In this document: one piece after another, positions 47,955-58,547 of the stretch | Position numbering within the stretch: position 1 is the first letter of the stretch | How the letters are laid out: every line of letters begins with the position of its first letter | Assembly: GCF_040448675.1 (NCBI RefSeq) | Contig: NZ_CP159289.1 | Coordinates: forward strand, 6,183,001-6,247,000 | Length of the DNA stretch: 64,000 nucleotides | Source: Dyadobacter sp. 676 | GTDB taxonomy: Bacteria; Bacteroidota; Bacteroidia; Cytophagales; Spirosomataceae | Direction of reading: 5' to 3' | Program-made: the position numbers and the translations under genes | The notes under the pieces: generated by a model | The model's database searches: none | Told to the model about the DNA's origin: nothing | What the model saw: the letters and a program-made list of their open reading frames with translations, nothing else

Positions 47955-50900
47955 ATGCATGTAAAACTACTCACCCACCCATGGGCCCGAATGTTTGTCC
48001 TTTTCGCGTGGCTCAGCCCGGTATGGCTCTACGGGCAAAATCTCAGAGACGTGACGGGTATCGTTTCCGACAGTCTGACGAAGCAGGGCCTGCCCGGTGT
48101 GACCGTCGTCGTAAAAGGCACCCAGCGAGGTACAACCACCGACGCCGACGGCAAATACGCCGTGCAGGCGGGGCCTTCGGATGTGCTCACATTCAGCTAT
48201 GTAGGTTATGTGACGAAGGAAGAGCCGGCAGGCAACCGGTCGGTAATCGAAATCGCCTTGCAGCCGAGCGCTCATGCACTGGACGAACTGGTGGTGGTAG
48301 GTTACGGAACCATGAAGAAAAGCGATCTGACCGGCGCCGTGATCCGCATCGACTCCAAGACCTTCAAAAACCAGCCTATGACGCAACTGACCGACATGCT
48401 CACCGGCACAGTGGCGGGTTTCAATGCTAACCAGGGCACATCCGCCGCCGGGGGAAGCTCGCTGCAAATCCGCGGCCCGAAGTCGCTGACGGCCAATTCG
48501 AGCCCGATGATCGTGATGGACGGTGTGATTTTTAACGGAAATATTGCGGATATCAACCCGGCCGACATCGAGACGATGGATATTCTCAAGGACGCCAGCT
48601 CGGCGGCCGTTTTCGGTGCACGTGCAGCGGGCGGTGTAATCCTGATCACAACCAGGAAAGGCACGGCAGGCAAGCCGGTGATCAATGTTTCGGCCAATGT
48701 GGGCACTACGCAAACCACCAACGATTTCAAACCGTTCGACAAAGATGGCTACCTGACCTTCCGCCGTGACCTGCTTCGCGCCACGAATCCCGACAGGCCG
48801 TCTTTTTATTATGACAACCCGGGTGCGTTACCGGCAGGTGTTTCGCTCGAACAATGGCGGACAGCGAGTAACAACCCGCAAACCGACAATACCCGCGAAT
48901 GGCTCAGCCGTCTCCGCTTTTTTCCAATCGAAACGGAGAATTACATGGCCGGGAAAACCGTGGATTGGTACAGGGAAGTTATCCGTACGGGTTTGCGGCA
49001 GAACTACGACGTGAGTATCAGCGGTGGTTCGCAAAACGTAAGCTATTACTGGTCATTAGGTTATCAGAATAACGAGGGCGTATTGCGGGGAGATAAGTTT
49101 TCGACCATCCGTTCGCGCCTTAACGTGGATTTCAAAGTAACCGACTGGCTGAATGTAGGCGTCAACAGCCAGTTTGCCGACCGCGACCAGAGCGCGGTTC
49201 CCGCCAATCTCGGACAAATGTTTATCATGAGCCCCTATGGTTCGATGTTCGATGAAAACGGGAATGTGATGTGGTACCCCAACAGCTTTGCCGTCGCGAA
49301 CCCCCCTGATCAATTATTATGGCCAGGACCGGATGCAAAAGTCGAATACGCTGTTCGCATCGATTTACGGAAAGATCAAACTACCCTTCGGATTTGATTA
49401 CAAAATCTCCTTTCAACCGCGGTACGAAACTACGAAGGATTATAATTTCTGGTCATCCAACACGCTGGAAGGCGGCTCCGTGCGCTCGGGCGGGTATAGC
49501 ACGCGTGCCGATTCGTCCAGGTATGAGTACATTCTCGATAACCTGCTGCACTGGAACAAGCAATTCGGCATACACCAGTTCGATGTGACCTTGCTGTACA
49601 GCGCCGAGCGCAACAGGGGCTGGTATTCCAAAATCGCGAATCAGGGTTTCGTACCGAATGAGAACCTGGGCTTCCACGGCATGCAATACGGTACGAGTCC
49701 GGCGATGGAGACGAACGACACGCAAATCACCGGCGACGCGGCCATGGCGAGGCTCAATTACACCTTGCTGGACAAGTACCTGATCACCGCTTCCGTTCGC
49801 CGCGACGGGTTTTCCGCATTCGGTACCCGGCAGCCGCGGGCGGTTTTTCCGGCGGCAGCGATAGCCTGGAAAATATCGGAGGAGAAATTTTTCAATGTCG
49901 GATTGATAAGCCAGATGAAGCTGCGTTTGTCGTGGGGCGTCAACGGAAACCGGGATATCGGCGCATATTCGGCCCTGGCCCAGCTGCTTTCGGCGATGTA
50001 TTACGATGGTACCAATGTGCAGGTAGGCGTTTACAACACCTCGCTGGCAAACCCGAACCTTGTTTGGGAGAAAACCAAATCGATCAACGTCGGCATAGAC
50101 CTGAGCTTGCTGAAAAACAGGATCGATATGAGTATGGAATATTACGACATGACCACCACCGACCTGCTCATGAAGCGCCTTCTCCCCGAAATCACCGGTT
50201 TCAAGGATATCACCACGAACCTCGGATTGCTCGGAAATAAAGGCTTTGAAATGACCATTAATACGGTGAATAAGGAAACTTCCGGCTTCTCCTGGCGCAG
50301 CGGGCTGGTATTTTCATTTAACCGGAACAAAATCAAACGTCTTTTCGGCGATTACAAGGAGGAAACCGTCGACGGGAAAACAGTCCGCACGGAGCTGCCC
50401 GACTACTCCAACGAATGGTTTCCCGGGCAACCTATCGACCGCGTTTGGAACTACGATGTAACGGGCATCTGGCAGACGGCCGAAAAGGATGCGGCGGCGG
50501 TTTACAAATTACAGCCGGGCGATTTCAAGGCGACGGATGTGGATGGCAACGGCAAATACGAGGCGTTGATCGACAAGCAGTTTATCGGCTATCGCCAGCC
50601 GCGCTTCCGGATCGGTTTGCGGAACGAGTTCACATTCCTCAAAAATTTCACGGCCAGCATATTCCTGCGCAGCGAGCTGGGCCACATCGCGCCGTTCGCC
50701 GAAGGCTTGCGCACGGGTGGCTCGGATACGTACGACCGCCGCAATACCAACGATTTTCCGTATTGGACGCCCGATAATCCTACCAACGAATATGCCCGCC
50801 TGAATACCAACACCAATGTTTTCGGAGGCGGGATCAAGGTTTACAAAAAGCTGTCGTTCCTGCGCGTGCAGGATGTCAATGTGGGTTATTCCCTGCCCTC

Positions 50901-51069
50901 GGAATTTTCCAAAAAACTGAAAGTAAGCAGCGCCCGCATTTTTGCTTCTGCACGTAACCTACTGACGTTCAGCAAGTGGCCCGGCTGGGACCCGGAGGCT
51001 TGGGATGGAGGAGGAAACAACGTTCCGATGCCGAAGAATTTCACGGTCGGCCTTAATCTCTCATTGTAA
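47955..51069 (+). CDS. SusC-family TonB-dependent receptor (locus C), apparent frameshift
   Basis: A receptor of about 1037 residues. ATG 47955 gives a signal peptide (MFVLFAWLSPVWLYGQ); the upstream frame start at 47859 has none. The N-terminal carboxypeptidase-like domain (GVTVVVKGTQRGTTTDADGK), the linker ELVVVGYGTMKKSDLTGAVI and the plug (LKDASSAAVFGARAAGGVIL) are standard. There is no STN domain. The frame breaks at six C's (49301-49306). Removing one joins SFAVANPLINYYG to QDRMQKSNTLFASIYGKI, and the barrel runs on to a normal end (FTVGLNLSL). The SusD gene follows after 22 bases. The ApbE gene is upstream with a 250-base gap in which I see nothing. Confidence 0.93.
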
Positions 51070-51091
51070 TCGGTCATTAACATTCATAATT

Positions 51092-52843
51092 ATGAAGATC
51101 TTTCGATATCTCACACTGTTTGTATTGCTGCTCGGTCAGTCGGCCTGCGACAAGAATTGGCTGAAACCCGAGCCGCTTTCCTTTTTCAGCCCCGAGAATG
51201 TTTTTGTAGATAAAGCGGGTATGGAAGCATTGCTGATCACAATGCGTAAAGACCTCAAAAACGAGAGTACCGGCACCATGCCCAATCTTACCATGGAATT
51301 TGCCGCCTCGGACCTGGCTTCTCCCTGGTCGCAACTCGATTTTTACAACCTCACCCCGAATACCGACCAGTATTACCGCTTCCTGTCGATGTTCACGGTT
51401 ATCTACTCTTCAATCAAAAATTGTAATGTGCTCATCAGCAGGATCGACGATATCAAATGGGCTTCGGACGCGGAACGGAACGCGATCCTCGCAGAGGCGC
51501 TCTGGCACAGGGCTTACTGGTATTATCGCCTGGTCAATTCCTACGGCGACGTGCCGTTTCTTGGCGGCGAAATACAGGAAGCAAAGCTGGATTTTCAGAC
51601 CCACAGCCGATGGACGATCCTGGAAAAGATCAGGGCGGACGTCGAGTTTGCCGCAGAATGGTTGCCGGTAACCGCCAAACCGGGCGTGATTACCAAAGGG
51701 GCCGCCCATCATTTACTGGCCAAGATTTACCTGGCCAACCTGGAATACGACAAGGCCATCGAGGCGGCGACCAGGGTAATCAATGGTCCGTATGCATTAA
51801 TGACCCAACGTTTTGGCATCGACGCTGCAAAGACCAATCGTAACCTCATCTGGGACCTGCACCGTCCGAAGAATTTCAGCATAGCGCAAAATACCGAAAC
51901 CATCCTGGCGGCCATCGACCGCTACGAAGCGCCACCGGCCGCACGGTCTGCGGGTTTGTACACGATGCGCCTTTACAACTGCCAGTGGTTTCAGCCGCAG
52001 GTACTCGACAGCCAGGGCAAGCCGGGCATGGTCGCCAGCGGGCCTATGTACGATTCGCTGGGGAGGGGAAACGCGAACATCCGGCTGACGGGCTATTTCC
52101 AGTACGATATATGGGCATATAAAGGCGCAAACTGGCGCAATACTACCGATTTGCGGCGGGCCGACATCAACTGGGTAGATATTCACGAATTGAAATACAA
52201 CAATCCGGCGTCGGTCGATTTCGGCAAGCCCGTTAATACCCGGTTCCTGGCCGCGCAGGTGGACACGTTCAAGCACGTATACGCGATGCCGCATTATATT
52301 ATGTATAACCCGCAGGACGACCCCAAGGCCACGCCGATGGGCGGCAATGGCGATTGGTACATTTTCCGCCTTGCCGAAACGTATTTGCTGCGTGCCGAGG
52401 CTTATTTCTGGAAAAACCAGCTTGCGTTGGCGGCGGAGGATATCAATAAGGTACGGCTGCGGGCGAAGGCGCTGCCGGTTTCCGCGGGCGAAGTTTCGAT
52501 CGATTTCATCCTTCACGAGCGGGCAAGGGAGCTGTTTGCCGAAGAACCGCGGCATTCGGAGCTGGTGCGCATTTCCTATATCATGGCGAAGGCCGGGCTG
52601 AATGGTTATAGCCTCACCAATTTCAGCGAAAAGAACTTCTATTTCGACCGGGTAATGCGTTATAACAATACGTATGAAAAGAAAGTCCAGCTCCTGGGCA
52701 ACACCGCCAATATGGCGCCATTTCACGCGCTATGGCCGATTCCGTCGCTCGTGATCACGGCCAATACGAAAGGGGTGATCAATCAGAACATCGGTTACGA
52801 CGGCGCCGACAGGAACGTTCCTCCGCTGACAAAGATCGAATAG
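51092..52843 (+). CDS. SusD/RagB-family outer-membrane lipoprotein (locus C)
   Basis: Lipoprotein of 583 residues. The start MKIFRYLTLFVLLLGQSAC has a lipobox at Cys19. Family features include EALWHRAYWYYRLVNSYGDV, HHLLAKIYLANLEYDKAIEA, FRLAETYLLRAEAYFWKNQL, IDFILHERARELFAEEPRHS and the end LWPIPSLVITANTKGVINQN. ATG 51092 was chosen over the frame start at 51005, which overlaps the SusC gene and lacks a signal. It is the partner of the upstream SusC, and a hairpin terminator follows. Confidence 0.95.
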   Translation: MKIFRYLTLFVLLLGQSACDKNWLKPEPLSFFSPENVFVDKAGMEALLITMRKDLKNESTGTMPNLTMEFAASDLASPWSQLDFYNLTPNTDQYYRFLSMFTVIYSSIKNCNVLISRIDDIKWASDAERNAILAEALWHRAYWYYRLVNSYGDVPFLGGEIQEAKLDFQTHSRWTILEKIRADVEFAAEWLPVTAKPGVITKGAAHHLLAKIYLANLEYDKAIEAATRVINGPYALMTQRFGIDAAKTNRNLIWDLHRPKNFSIAQNTETILAAIDRYEAPPAARSAGLYTMRLYNCQWFQPQVLDSQGKPGMVASGPMYDSLGRGNANIRLTGYFQYDIWAYKGANWRNTTDLRRADINWVDIHELKYNNPASVDFGKPVNTRFLAAQVDTFKHVYAMPHYIMYNPQDDPKATPMGGNGDWYIFRLAETYLLRAEAYFWKNQLALAAEDINKVRLRAKALPVSAGEVSIDFILHERARELFAEEPRHSELVRISYIMAKAGLNGYSLTNFSEKNFYFDRVMRYNNTYEKKVQLLGNTANMAPFHALWPIPSLVITANTKGVINQNIGYDGADRNVPPLTKIE

Positions 52844-52866
52844 GGGCGGGTTGTTATTACAATGAG

Positions 52867-52899
52867 AAACGGCCGTCGCACACGCGCGCCGGCCGTTTT
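52867..52899. terminator. Hairpin terminator between locus C and the efflux operon
   Basis: AAACGGCC and GGCCGTTT form a perfect stem around a GC-rich loop, with a short T run on each side. It can stop transcription from both convergent directions. Confidence 0.7.
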
Positions 52900-52970
52900 G
52901 CTTCTAGTAAAATATGGGCTTTCTCCAACAAGGTGTCGCTTCTTTTGGTCGAGCGCCGGCCGCAGGATGC

Positions 52971-54314
52971 CTACTCAGACGTGAGCCGCTGCAAATCCGA
53001 ATAGGCCAGACGGTAATTCAGCTGCGCCGCCAGCAGGTCGGCCTGGGCTTTGGCGAGGAGCGACCGGGTGTTCAGAATATCCGCTTCCAGGTTCAGGCCC
53101 GATGCCTGCTTGTCGGTTTGCACTTTGAGGTCCTCGGTACGGTACTTCACCGCTTTCTCGGCTACGGCGATCAACGCGGTGGCTTGCGCGAGCTTGCGAT
53201 ACGTTTTGGCAACATCGTTTCTGACCTGATTTTGGATATTAATCAGGTTTTCACGCGCCTGCTGGCTCAGGAAATGCCGTTGCCTGATTACCTGCCTGTT
53301 TGCGATCAGGTCCTGTATATTCCATTTTAACTGCGCACCCACGAACGGATTGTTATTCGGGAAAAGCAGGTTGCCGGTTTGGTAGGAATAACCCGCCACA
53401 AGGCCGATGTCGGGTAGGTTGCTTTGCTCGGCGGCGCGGATGGCTTTTTGTGTTTTAATTTCCGTCAGACTGGCAATTTTGACGTCGTTGTTACCCGTGG
53501 CGGCATTGGCAAGGTAGCTGTCGAGCGTTCCGGGCGCTATTGTAAGGCCGCCGACAGGGGCCAGGGTGATGCTGTCCGTTTCGATGCCGGTTAATTGCTT
53601 TAAATCGGCAAGGTAATCTTCCGTTTGAATGCGGAGTTTCAGCAGGTTTTGTTCCTCGTCGGCGATGTTGGCTTGCAGGCCGGCCTTGCTCACATCGATG
53701 GTTTTACCGGACAGCAATGCACTTTCGACGTCGTAAAGCCGCATCCGCGCCAGTTTGATCTTCGCGGTGGCTTCGTCTTCCTGCTTTTGCGTGATCAGCA
53801 GGCCGTAATACAGCTTTTCGATAGCCTGGCGGATTTGCAGCGACGCTTTCGATTGCTCGTGCCGCGCCAGCTCGGCATCGGTTTTCGCTACTTCGATGCC
53901 GGTTTTGATCTTTCCAAGTTGGGTAATGGGCTGGTAAAGGGTTATTCCCGCATTGAAATTGTGGTGTTTGCCCAGGGGAAATGTCTTTTCTTCATTGGGT
54001 AGCTGGATGGTCGTTCCGCCCAGCGGCAATGCGCCGAACGAGCCCTGCCCGATCACCAGAGAGCCCAGGTTGGCATTGTACTGGTAGGAAGAACTTACCG
54101 AAGCGACAGGGTACCGCTTGATCGCGTCTTCGGCTACTTTGGCTTCCTTCTCGGCCACCTGCAATTTGCGGACATTCAGCAAATGGTTGTTTTGCAGGGC
54201 CATTTCCATGGCTTGTTCGAGCGTGAGCGCCTGCGCCTGCTGTGCGTAGGAGGGCACAACCACGAGCGCAGTCGCGAAAAATGTCAGTATCGGGGAAATC
54301 AGCTTAGTTTTCAT
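52971..54314 (-). CDS. TolC-family outer-membrane efflux protein
   Basis: A 447-residue outer-membrane channel of the RND system. The signal is ISPILTFFATALVVVPSYAQ; ATG 54314 overlaps the permease stop by 11 bases. The mature protein shows the TolC helical-barrel repeats: LTLEQAMEMALQNNHLLNVR near the start, KTGIEVAKTDAELARHEQSK, IRQAIEKLYYGLLITQKQED and, in the second half, IGLVAGYSYQTGNLLFPNNN and LNYRLAYSDLQRLTSE at the end. It is the third gene of the adaptor-permease-channel operon. Confidence 0.92.
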   Translation of the reverse strand: MKTKLISPILTFFATALVVVPSYAQQAQALTLEQAMEMALQNNHLLNVRKLQVAEKEAKVAEDAIKRYPVASVSSSYQYNANLGSLVIGQGSFGALPLGGTTIQLPNEEKTFPLGKHHNFNAGITLYQPITQLGKIKTGIEVAKTDAELARHEQSKASLQIRQAIEKLYYGLLITQKQEDEATAKIKLARMRLYDVESALLSGKTIDVSKAGLQANIADEEQNLLKLRIQTEDYLADLKQLTGIETDSITLAPVGGLTIAPGTLDSYLANAATGNNDVKIASLTEIKTQKAIRAAEQSNLPDIGLVAGYSYQTGNLLFPNNNPFVGAQLKWNIQDLIANRQVIRQRHFLSQQARENLINIQNQVRNDVAKTYRKLAQATALIAVAEKAVKYRTEDLKVQTDKQASGLNLEADILNTRSLLAKAQADLLAAQLNYRLAYSDLQRLTSE

Positions 54315-57300
54315 GATGTTCAGCAACTGGTGTTACCATCAGGTCTTTTTTGTCGTGTGGTTTGATCATCGCGATGTAAAGCACCGGTACGGTGAGCAGG
54401 GCCATGACCATGGACCAGATGACCCCCACGGCGATGACGCTGGCGAGCGGGCTCCACATGGGCGAGCCGGACAGGATCATCGGCAGCACGCCGATGGCCG
54501 CCGCCATGGCGGTGAGGAATATCGGACGAAGGCGCCGCTTGCCCGACTCGATAGCGGCCGTACGGATGTCCATGCCGTGTGCGAGCAATTCGTTGGTATG
54601 GTCCACAAGGATGATCGCATTCCGTACCACGATCCCCGAAAGGCTGATCAGTCCCACAAATGCGGTGAAGCCAAAATTGTTATGGGTGATGTAAAGGCCG
54701 AGCAACGCGCCGAAAAGGCTGAGCGGAATGGTGAGCATCACCAGCGCGGCTTCTTTGAGGCTGCGGAACTGGAAGAGCAGAATAAAGAATATCAGCACCA
54801 GGCTGATCACCAGCACGACGATCATCTGGCTGAATGTCTCGTTCTTGTTGAACTGCTCGCCGCCGTACTCGATGCGGTAGCCGGCGGGCAATTGCAGGTC
54901 GGCGATTTTCGGTTTTACTTCTTTTACCAGATCAGCGGGGAGCACGCCATCTTCGGTTTCGCTGAGGATAGTGAGCGTGCGGACGCCGTTGCGGTGCATG
55001 ATCTTGCCGGTTTGCCATTGCGGTTTCAGTTCGGCGATCTGGCGCAGGGGCACGCTGGCGTCGGTTACCGGCGAGGCCAGGTAAATGTTTTCCAGGTTGT
55101 CGGACGACTGGCGATTGCGTTCGTCGAGACGGAAAACGATGTCGAGCGGGTTATTGCCTTCGTACATCGTCGAAACGGGTGCTCCGTTGAAGCCGGTGTA
55201 CACCATTTGCGAAATGCTGCCGGTGGTGAAGCCGAGCTTGTTGGCCTCGTCTTTGAGCTGAATGCTGATGCCGTAGTAATCCTCGCGGAAGTCCGGACGG
55301 ACCATCGCGCTACCTTTTGCATTCCTAAGAATGTCCTGTACCTGTACCCCGATCGCTTTCAGGCGGGTGATATCGTCGCCTACAATGCGTATCTCCACCG
55401 GCGATTTATAAGGCGATCCCTGCTGCATCAGTTTCACCTGAGGTGAACCCTCGGCAATCAGGGCAGCCACTTTCCCTTCGAGTTCCCGTGCAAATTCCTC
55501 GGCCGTTTTGTCGTCGGTGGTATTGATCAGGATTTGGGCGTAATTGGTTACGGGCACTTCGGGCGAGAAGTTATAGTAAAATCTGGGCGCGCTTGTGCCT
55601 GTGAAAGTCGCATACGACGTCACGCGCGGGTCGCCTTTGACGAGCTTTTCGGCTTTCAGGATGGCCTCGCCGGTTCTATCGAGTTTGGTACCGGTAGGCA
55701 TCCATAGCTCTATTACAAACTGATTACGTTCAGCGGCGGGGAAGAATTTTTGTTTAATTCCCTGGTATACGAACAACGAAAGCACCACGGTAAGCAGGCT
55801 CACCCCGATCGTAATCCCCGAATGCCTCACGCACCATTCCAGCGCGGTGTTGTAGCCGTTCTGCATGCGGTCGAGCAGGGTAACCCGTTTCTTCTTGCCG
55901 GTTTCCCCGGCGCTGTGGTCATGGAGGCCTTTTTTAATGAATGTGTAACAAAGCAATGGCGTCAGGATCATGGCTACAATGAACGAGGCGGCCAATGCGA
56001 TGGCGACCGTTACTGGCAATGCATGAATGAATTCGCCGACGGAGCCGGTCAGGATCACCATAGGCATGAAGGACGCGATAATGGTGACGGTAGCCGCCAA
56101 AACCGGGATTACCAGATCGGTGGCGCTGCGCCATGCGGCTGTCCGGCGATCGATGCCTTCGTCGAGGAGTTCTACATAATTATCGGCGATCACAATAGCG
56201 TCGTCGACCACCATTCCCAGCACGACGATCAATGCGGCGAGCGATACCTGGTGCAGTTCGATGCCGAATGCATTCAGCAATGCGAACGTAACGGCTATCG
56301 TCATCGGAATGGCCATGGCGGCTACCGCGGCGATGCGGATCGGCAGGAGCAGGATCACGACGATCACGACCGAGAAAATGGCCAGGAAGAATTCACGGAT
56401 GAAATGCGTAATGTTTTCGTCCACCAGTTTCGGCTGGTTCACAATCGTGGTCAGTTTCACATCGGCAGGCAGGAGTTTTTCTACATCGGCCAGTTTGGCG
56501 TTCACTTCCTCGCCGAACTTCACGATATTGTTACCCTCCTGCATTTGAATGGCCAGCATCATGGCATTGTTGCCGTTCACGGTGGTTTTGCTCGTCGGGT
56601 CGGCGTATTCGCGTTTCACATGCGCGATGTCGCCGAGGCGGATCAGCTCGCCGGTTTTGGTCGCGCCCACGATCTGGTTCGCGATCTCGTTTTCGGTATT
56701 GTAGTAACCCGATGTGTAAAGCGGCGTCTGGCTGGTCGCGGTTTTGATGTCTCCCGTCGGACTGATCACATTCTGCGATTGTAAAACCTGCATCACCTGG
56801 GAGAGTTTGACATTATATTGAGACAATTTTTCGGAACTCGAAGTAACCGTAATCTGCTCTTTCTGCTCGCCGATTCGCTTGATCTTCGAAACCGATTTAA
56901 CGGTCCGCAGCACGTCTTCCAGCTTTTGGGTATAGTCTTTCAGCTGCGCATAGGTAGCTTTGTTGCTCTCGATCCCGATCACCAACGCTTCCGTGTCCCC
57001 GAAATCCGAGTTCACGATCGGGCCGCGGACGCCCTTCGGGAAATCCACCTGCTTCGCGACCAGCAACTGGTGCCGCAGCTTACTCCAGAACACATCGGGA
57101 TTTTTGACGTTCTCGCCTAATTCGACATTCACAACCACCATGCCGTCCTGCGACGTGGAGTAGGTTTTGTCCTTGCGGATTTCTTCAAACTGAAAAAGAT
57201 ATTGTTCCAGCTTTTTGGTCACCTGGTCTTCTACCTGCGCCGAGTTGGCACCGGGGAAATAGGCGAGCACGAGGCCCTGCCGGACGGTGATTTTCGGGTC

Positions 57301-57408
57301 TTCGCGCCGCGGCATGTTCAGCAGCGAATAAACACCCACCGCAAACACCAGCAGCAATACCGACAGCGTCACCTGCGGATATTTCAGGGATGATTTGACA
57401 AAGTTCAT
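54304..57408 (-). CDS. RND (HAE1/AcrB-type) efflux permease
   Basis: A 1034-residue inner-membrane proton/drug antiporter. Two repeats with the normal membrane pattern: the first helix LSVLLLVFAVGVYSLLNMP, the proton-relay Asp pair in LIVVLGMVVDDAIVIADNYV (TM4) and the matching segment LISLSGIVVRNAIILVDHTN (TM10), where Arg stands for the usual Lys. The porter domains (EIRKDKTYSTSQDGMVVVNV) and the loop PRREDPKITVRQG are typical of the Bacteroidota MexB/AcrB-like subfamily. It may export detergents, dyes, bile-like compounds or antibiotics; the substrate is not readable. It is encoded 8 bases after the adaptor gene. Confidence 0.95.
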   Translation of the reverse strand: MNFVKSSLKYPQVTLSVLLLVFAVGVYSLLNMPRREDPKITVRQGLVLAYFPGANSAQVEDQVTKKLEQYLFQFEEIRKDKTYSTSQDGMVVVNVELGENVKNPDVFWSKLRHQLLVAKQVDFPKGVRGPIVNSDFGDTEALVIGIESNKATYAQLKDYTQKLEDVLRTVKSVSKIKRIGEQKEQITVTSSSEKLSQYNVKLSQVMQVLQSQNVISPTGDIKTATSQTPLYTSGYYNTENEIANQIVGATKTGELIRLGDIAHVKREYADPTSKTTVNGNNAMMLAIQMQEGNNIVKFGEEVNAKLADVEKLLPADVKLTTIVNQPKLVDENITHFIREFFLAIFSVVIVVILLLPIRIAAVAAMAIPMTIAVTFALLNAFGIELHQVSLAALIVVLGMVVDDAIVIADNYVELLDEGIDRRTAAWRSATDLVIPVLAATVTIIASFMPMVILTGSVGEFIHALPVTVAIALAASFIVAMILTPLLCYTFIKKGLHDHSAGETGKKKRVTLLDRMQNGYNTALEWCVRHSGITIGVSLLTVVLSLFVYQGIKQKFFPAAERNQFVIELWMPTGTKLDRTGEAILKAEKLVKGDPRVTSYATFTGTSAPRFYYNFSPEVPVTNYAQILINTTDDKTAEEFARELEGKVAALIAEGSPQVKLMQQGSPYKSPVEIRIVGDDITRLKAIGVQVQDILRNAKGSAMVRPDFREDYYGISIQLKDEANKLGFTTGSISQMVYTGFNGAPVSTMYEGNNPLDIVFRLDERNRQSSDNLENIYLASPVTDASVPLRQIAELKPQWQTGKIMHRNGVRTLTILSETEDGVLPADLVKEVKPKIADLQLPAGYRIEYGGEQFNKNETFSQMIVVLVISLVLIFFILLFQFRSLKEAALVMLTIPLSLFGALLGLYITHNNFGFTAFVGLISLSGIVVRNAIILVDHTNELLAHGMDIRTAAIESGKRRLRPIFLTAMAAAIGVLPMILSGSPMWSPLASVIAVGVIWSMVMALLTVPVLYIAMIKPHDKKDLMVTPVAEHHEN

Positions 57409-57416
57409 AACGCAGC

Positions 57417-58448
57417 TTATTGGGTGATGGAAATAGCGGTGCCGTCGGTCAGCTTGTGTTGGCCGCCGGTGACGACACGGTCGTTTTCGGTGATGCCGGA
57501 GATGATCTCGATCTGATTATCTGCGAGTTGTCCGAGGCTCACCTTTCTTTTCAATGCGATCTTGCGGTCAGGGTCGGCTACGAAAACGTAGCTCTGGTTG
57601 TCGAGGTCGCGCAGAACGGCCTCGGTGGGGAGCACGAGCGCTTTCCTGGACTGGTTGGAAGCCATCGTAACCTCGGCGATCATTCCCGGGCGGATCAGCA
57701 ATCTGGGGTTGTTGAGGACAATTTTAATGGTAAAAGCGCGTGAAGCGGCATCCGCTGCGGAACCGACTTCCGTCACCTTGCCGGTAAAAGTTTGGCTCAG
57801 TGATGAAACGAGTACTTTCGCTTCCTGTCCGAGTTTGATATTGTGCAATTCACTTTCGGGAATATACGCATTGACTTTTACGGTCCGGATATCCGATACC
57901 ACGAACAGCGGTGTGCCTACGCCGACGATCTCGCCCACCTCGGCCATCTTTTTCAGCAATACCCCGCTGATGGGGGAAAAAAGCTTGGTGTCGGCGAGGT
58001 TTCTGGCATGCAGTTTCTCCTGGGCGCGTGCCTGTTGCAGCCCAAAACCGACCTTTGCGAAATCGCTTTCGCTCAGGCTCCGGCGATCGTGCATGACTTT
58101 CAGGCGGTCATATTCGTCCTGGATCTGGGCCACCTGCACGTCGGCGATTTCCTTGGCAATGCTGTAATTGCCCGGGTCGAGGCTCGAAAGGAGCTGGCCC
58201 TGCTTCACAAGCTGGCCTTCCGCCGCGGCGATGTAATTGATTTTGCCGCCTACCATAAAACCCAGACGGACTGTTTTGTTGCCTTCGATGTTGCCGCTAA
58301 CCGATACCTGGCTGTTGGCGGAAATGTTGCGGGCCTGCCGGGTAACTACCGGCACCGGTTTTTCGACGGACTTGGCCTGATCACCGGCCTTATTGCAGCT
58401 GGCGAGCGCTGCCATCGTAAGGATCAGATAGATAGGATTGCTTTTCAT
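57417..58448 (-). CDS. Periplasmic adaptor (MFP) lipoprotein of the RND efflux system
   Basis: A 343-residue HlyD-like adaptor that links permease and TolC. It is a lipoprotein (MKSNPIYLILTMAALASC, Cys18). The layout is the classic lipoyl/barrel-sandwich (VSGNIEGNKTVRLGFMVGGK), alpha-helical hairpin (DVQVAQIQDEYDRLKVMHDR through LQQARAQEKLHARNLADTK) and beta barrel (VNAYIPESELHNIKLGQEAK, LNNPRLLIRPGMIAEVTM). It is the first gene of the operon. An FNR-like palindrome lies 60-77 bases upstream of its ATG. Confidence 0.95.
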   Translation of the reverse strand: MKSNPIYLILTMAALASCNKAGDQAKSVEKPVPVVTRQARNISANSQVSVSGNIEGNKTVRLGFMVGGKINYIAAAEGQLVKQGQLLSSLDPGNYSIAKEIADVQVAQIQDEYDRLKVMHDRRSLSESDFAKVGFGLQQARAQEKLHARNLADTKLFSPISGVLLKKMAEVGEIVGVGTPLFVVSDIRTVKVNAYIPESELHNIKLGQEAKVLVSSLSQTFTGKVTEVGSAADAASRAFTIKIVLNNPRLLIRPGMIAEVTMASNQSRKALVLPTEAVLRDLDNQSYVFVADPDRKIALKRKVSLGQLADNQIEIISGITENDRVVTGGQHKLTDGTAISITQ

Positions 58449-58507
58449 AATGGACGACCGTTAGGTTAATATCCCGGCGCAAAGTTGGCCCCGATGGATG
58501 GCAATGC

Positions 58508-58525
58508 TTTTGATCTATATCAAAA
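58508..58525. promoter_or_regulatory. FNR-like palindrome between the Crp/Fnr gene and the efflux operon
   Basis: TTTTGATCTATATCAAAA contains a perfect TTGAT-N4-ATCAA core with two further symmetric bases on each side. It is downstream of the regulator gene (58548-59111) and upstream of the adaptor gene (58448), so it suits control of the efflux operon. Confidence 0.65.
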
Positions 58526-58547
58526 AGTAACCCAAAATCGGAAATTT

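Noticed and set aside
54313..55446. 377-codon open frame on the plus strand inside the RND permease gene
   Set aside because: It is antisense to a clear AcrB-type protein and rich in His, Asp and Gln, as expected from a shadow frame.
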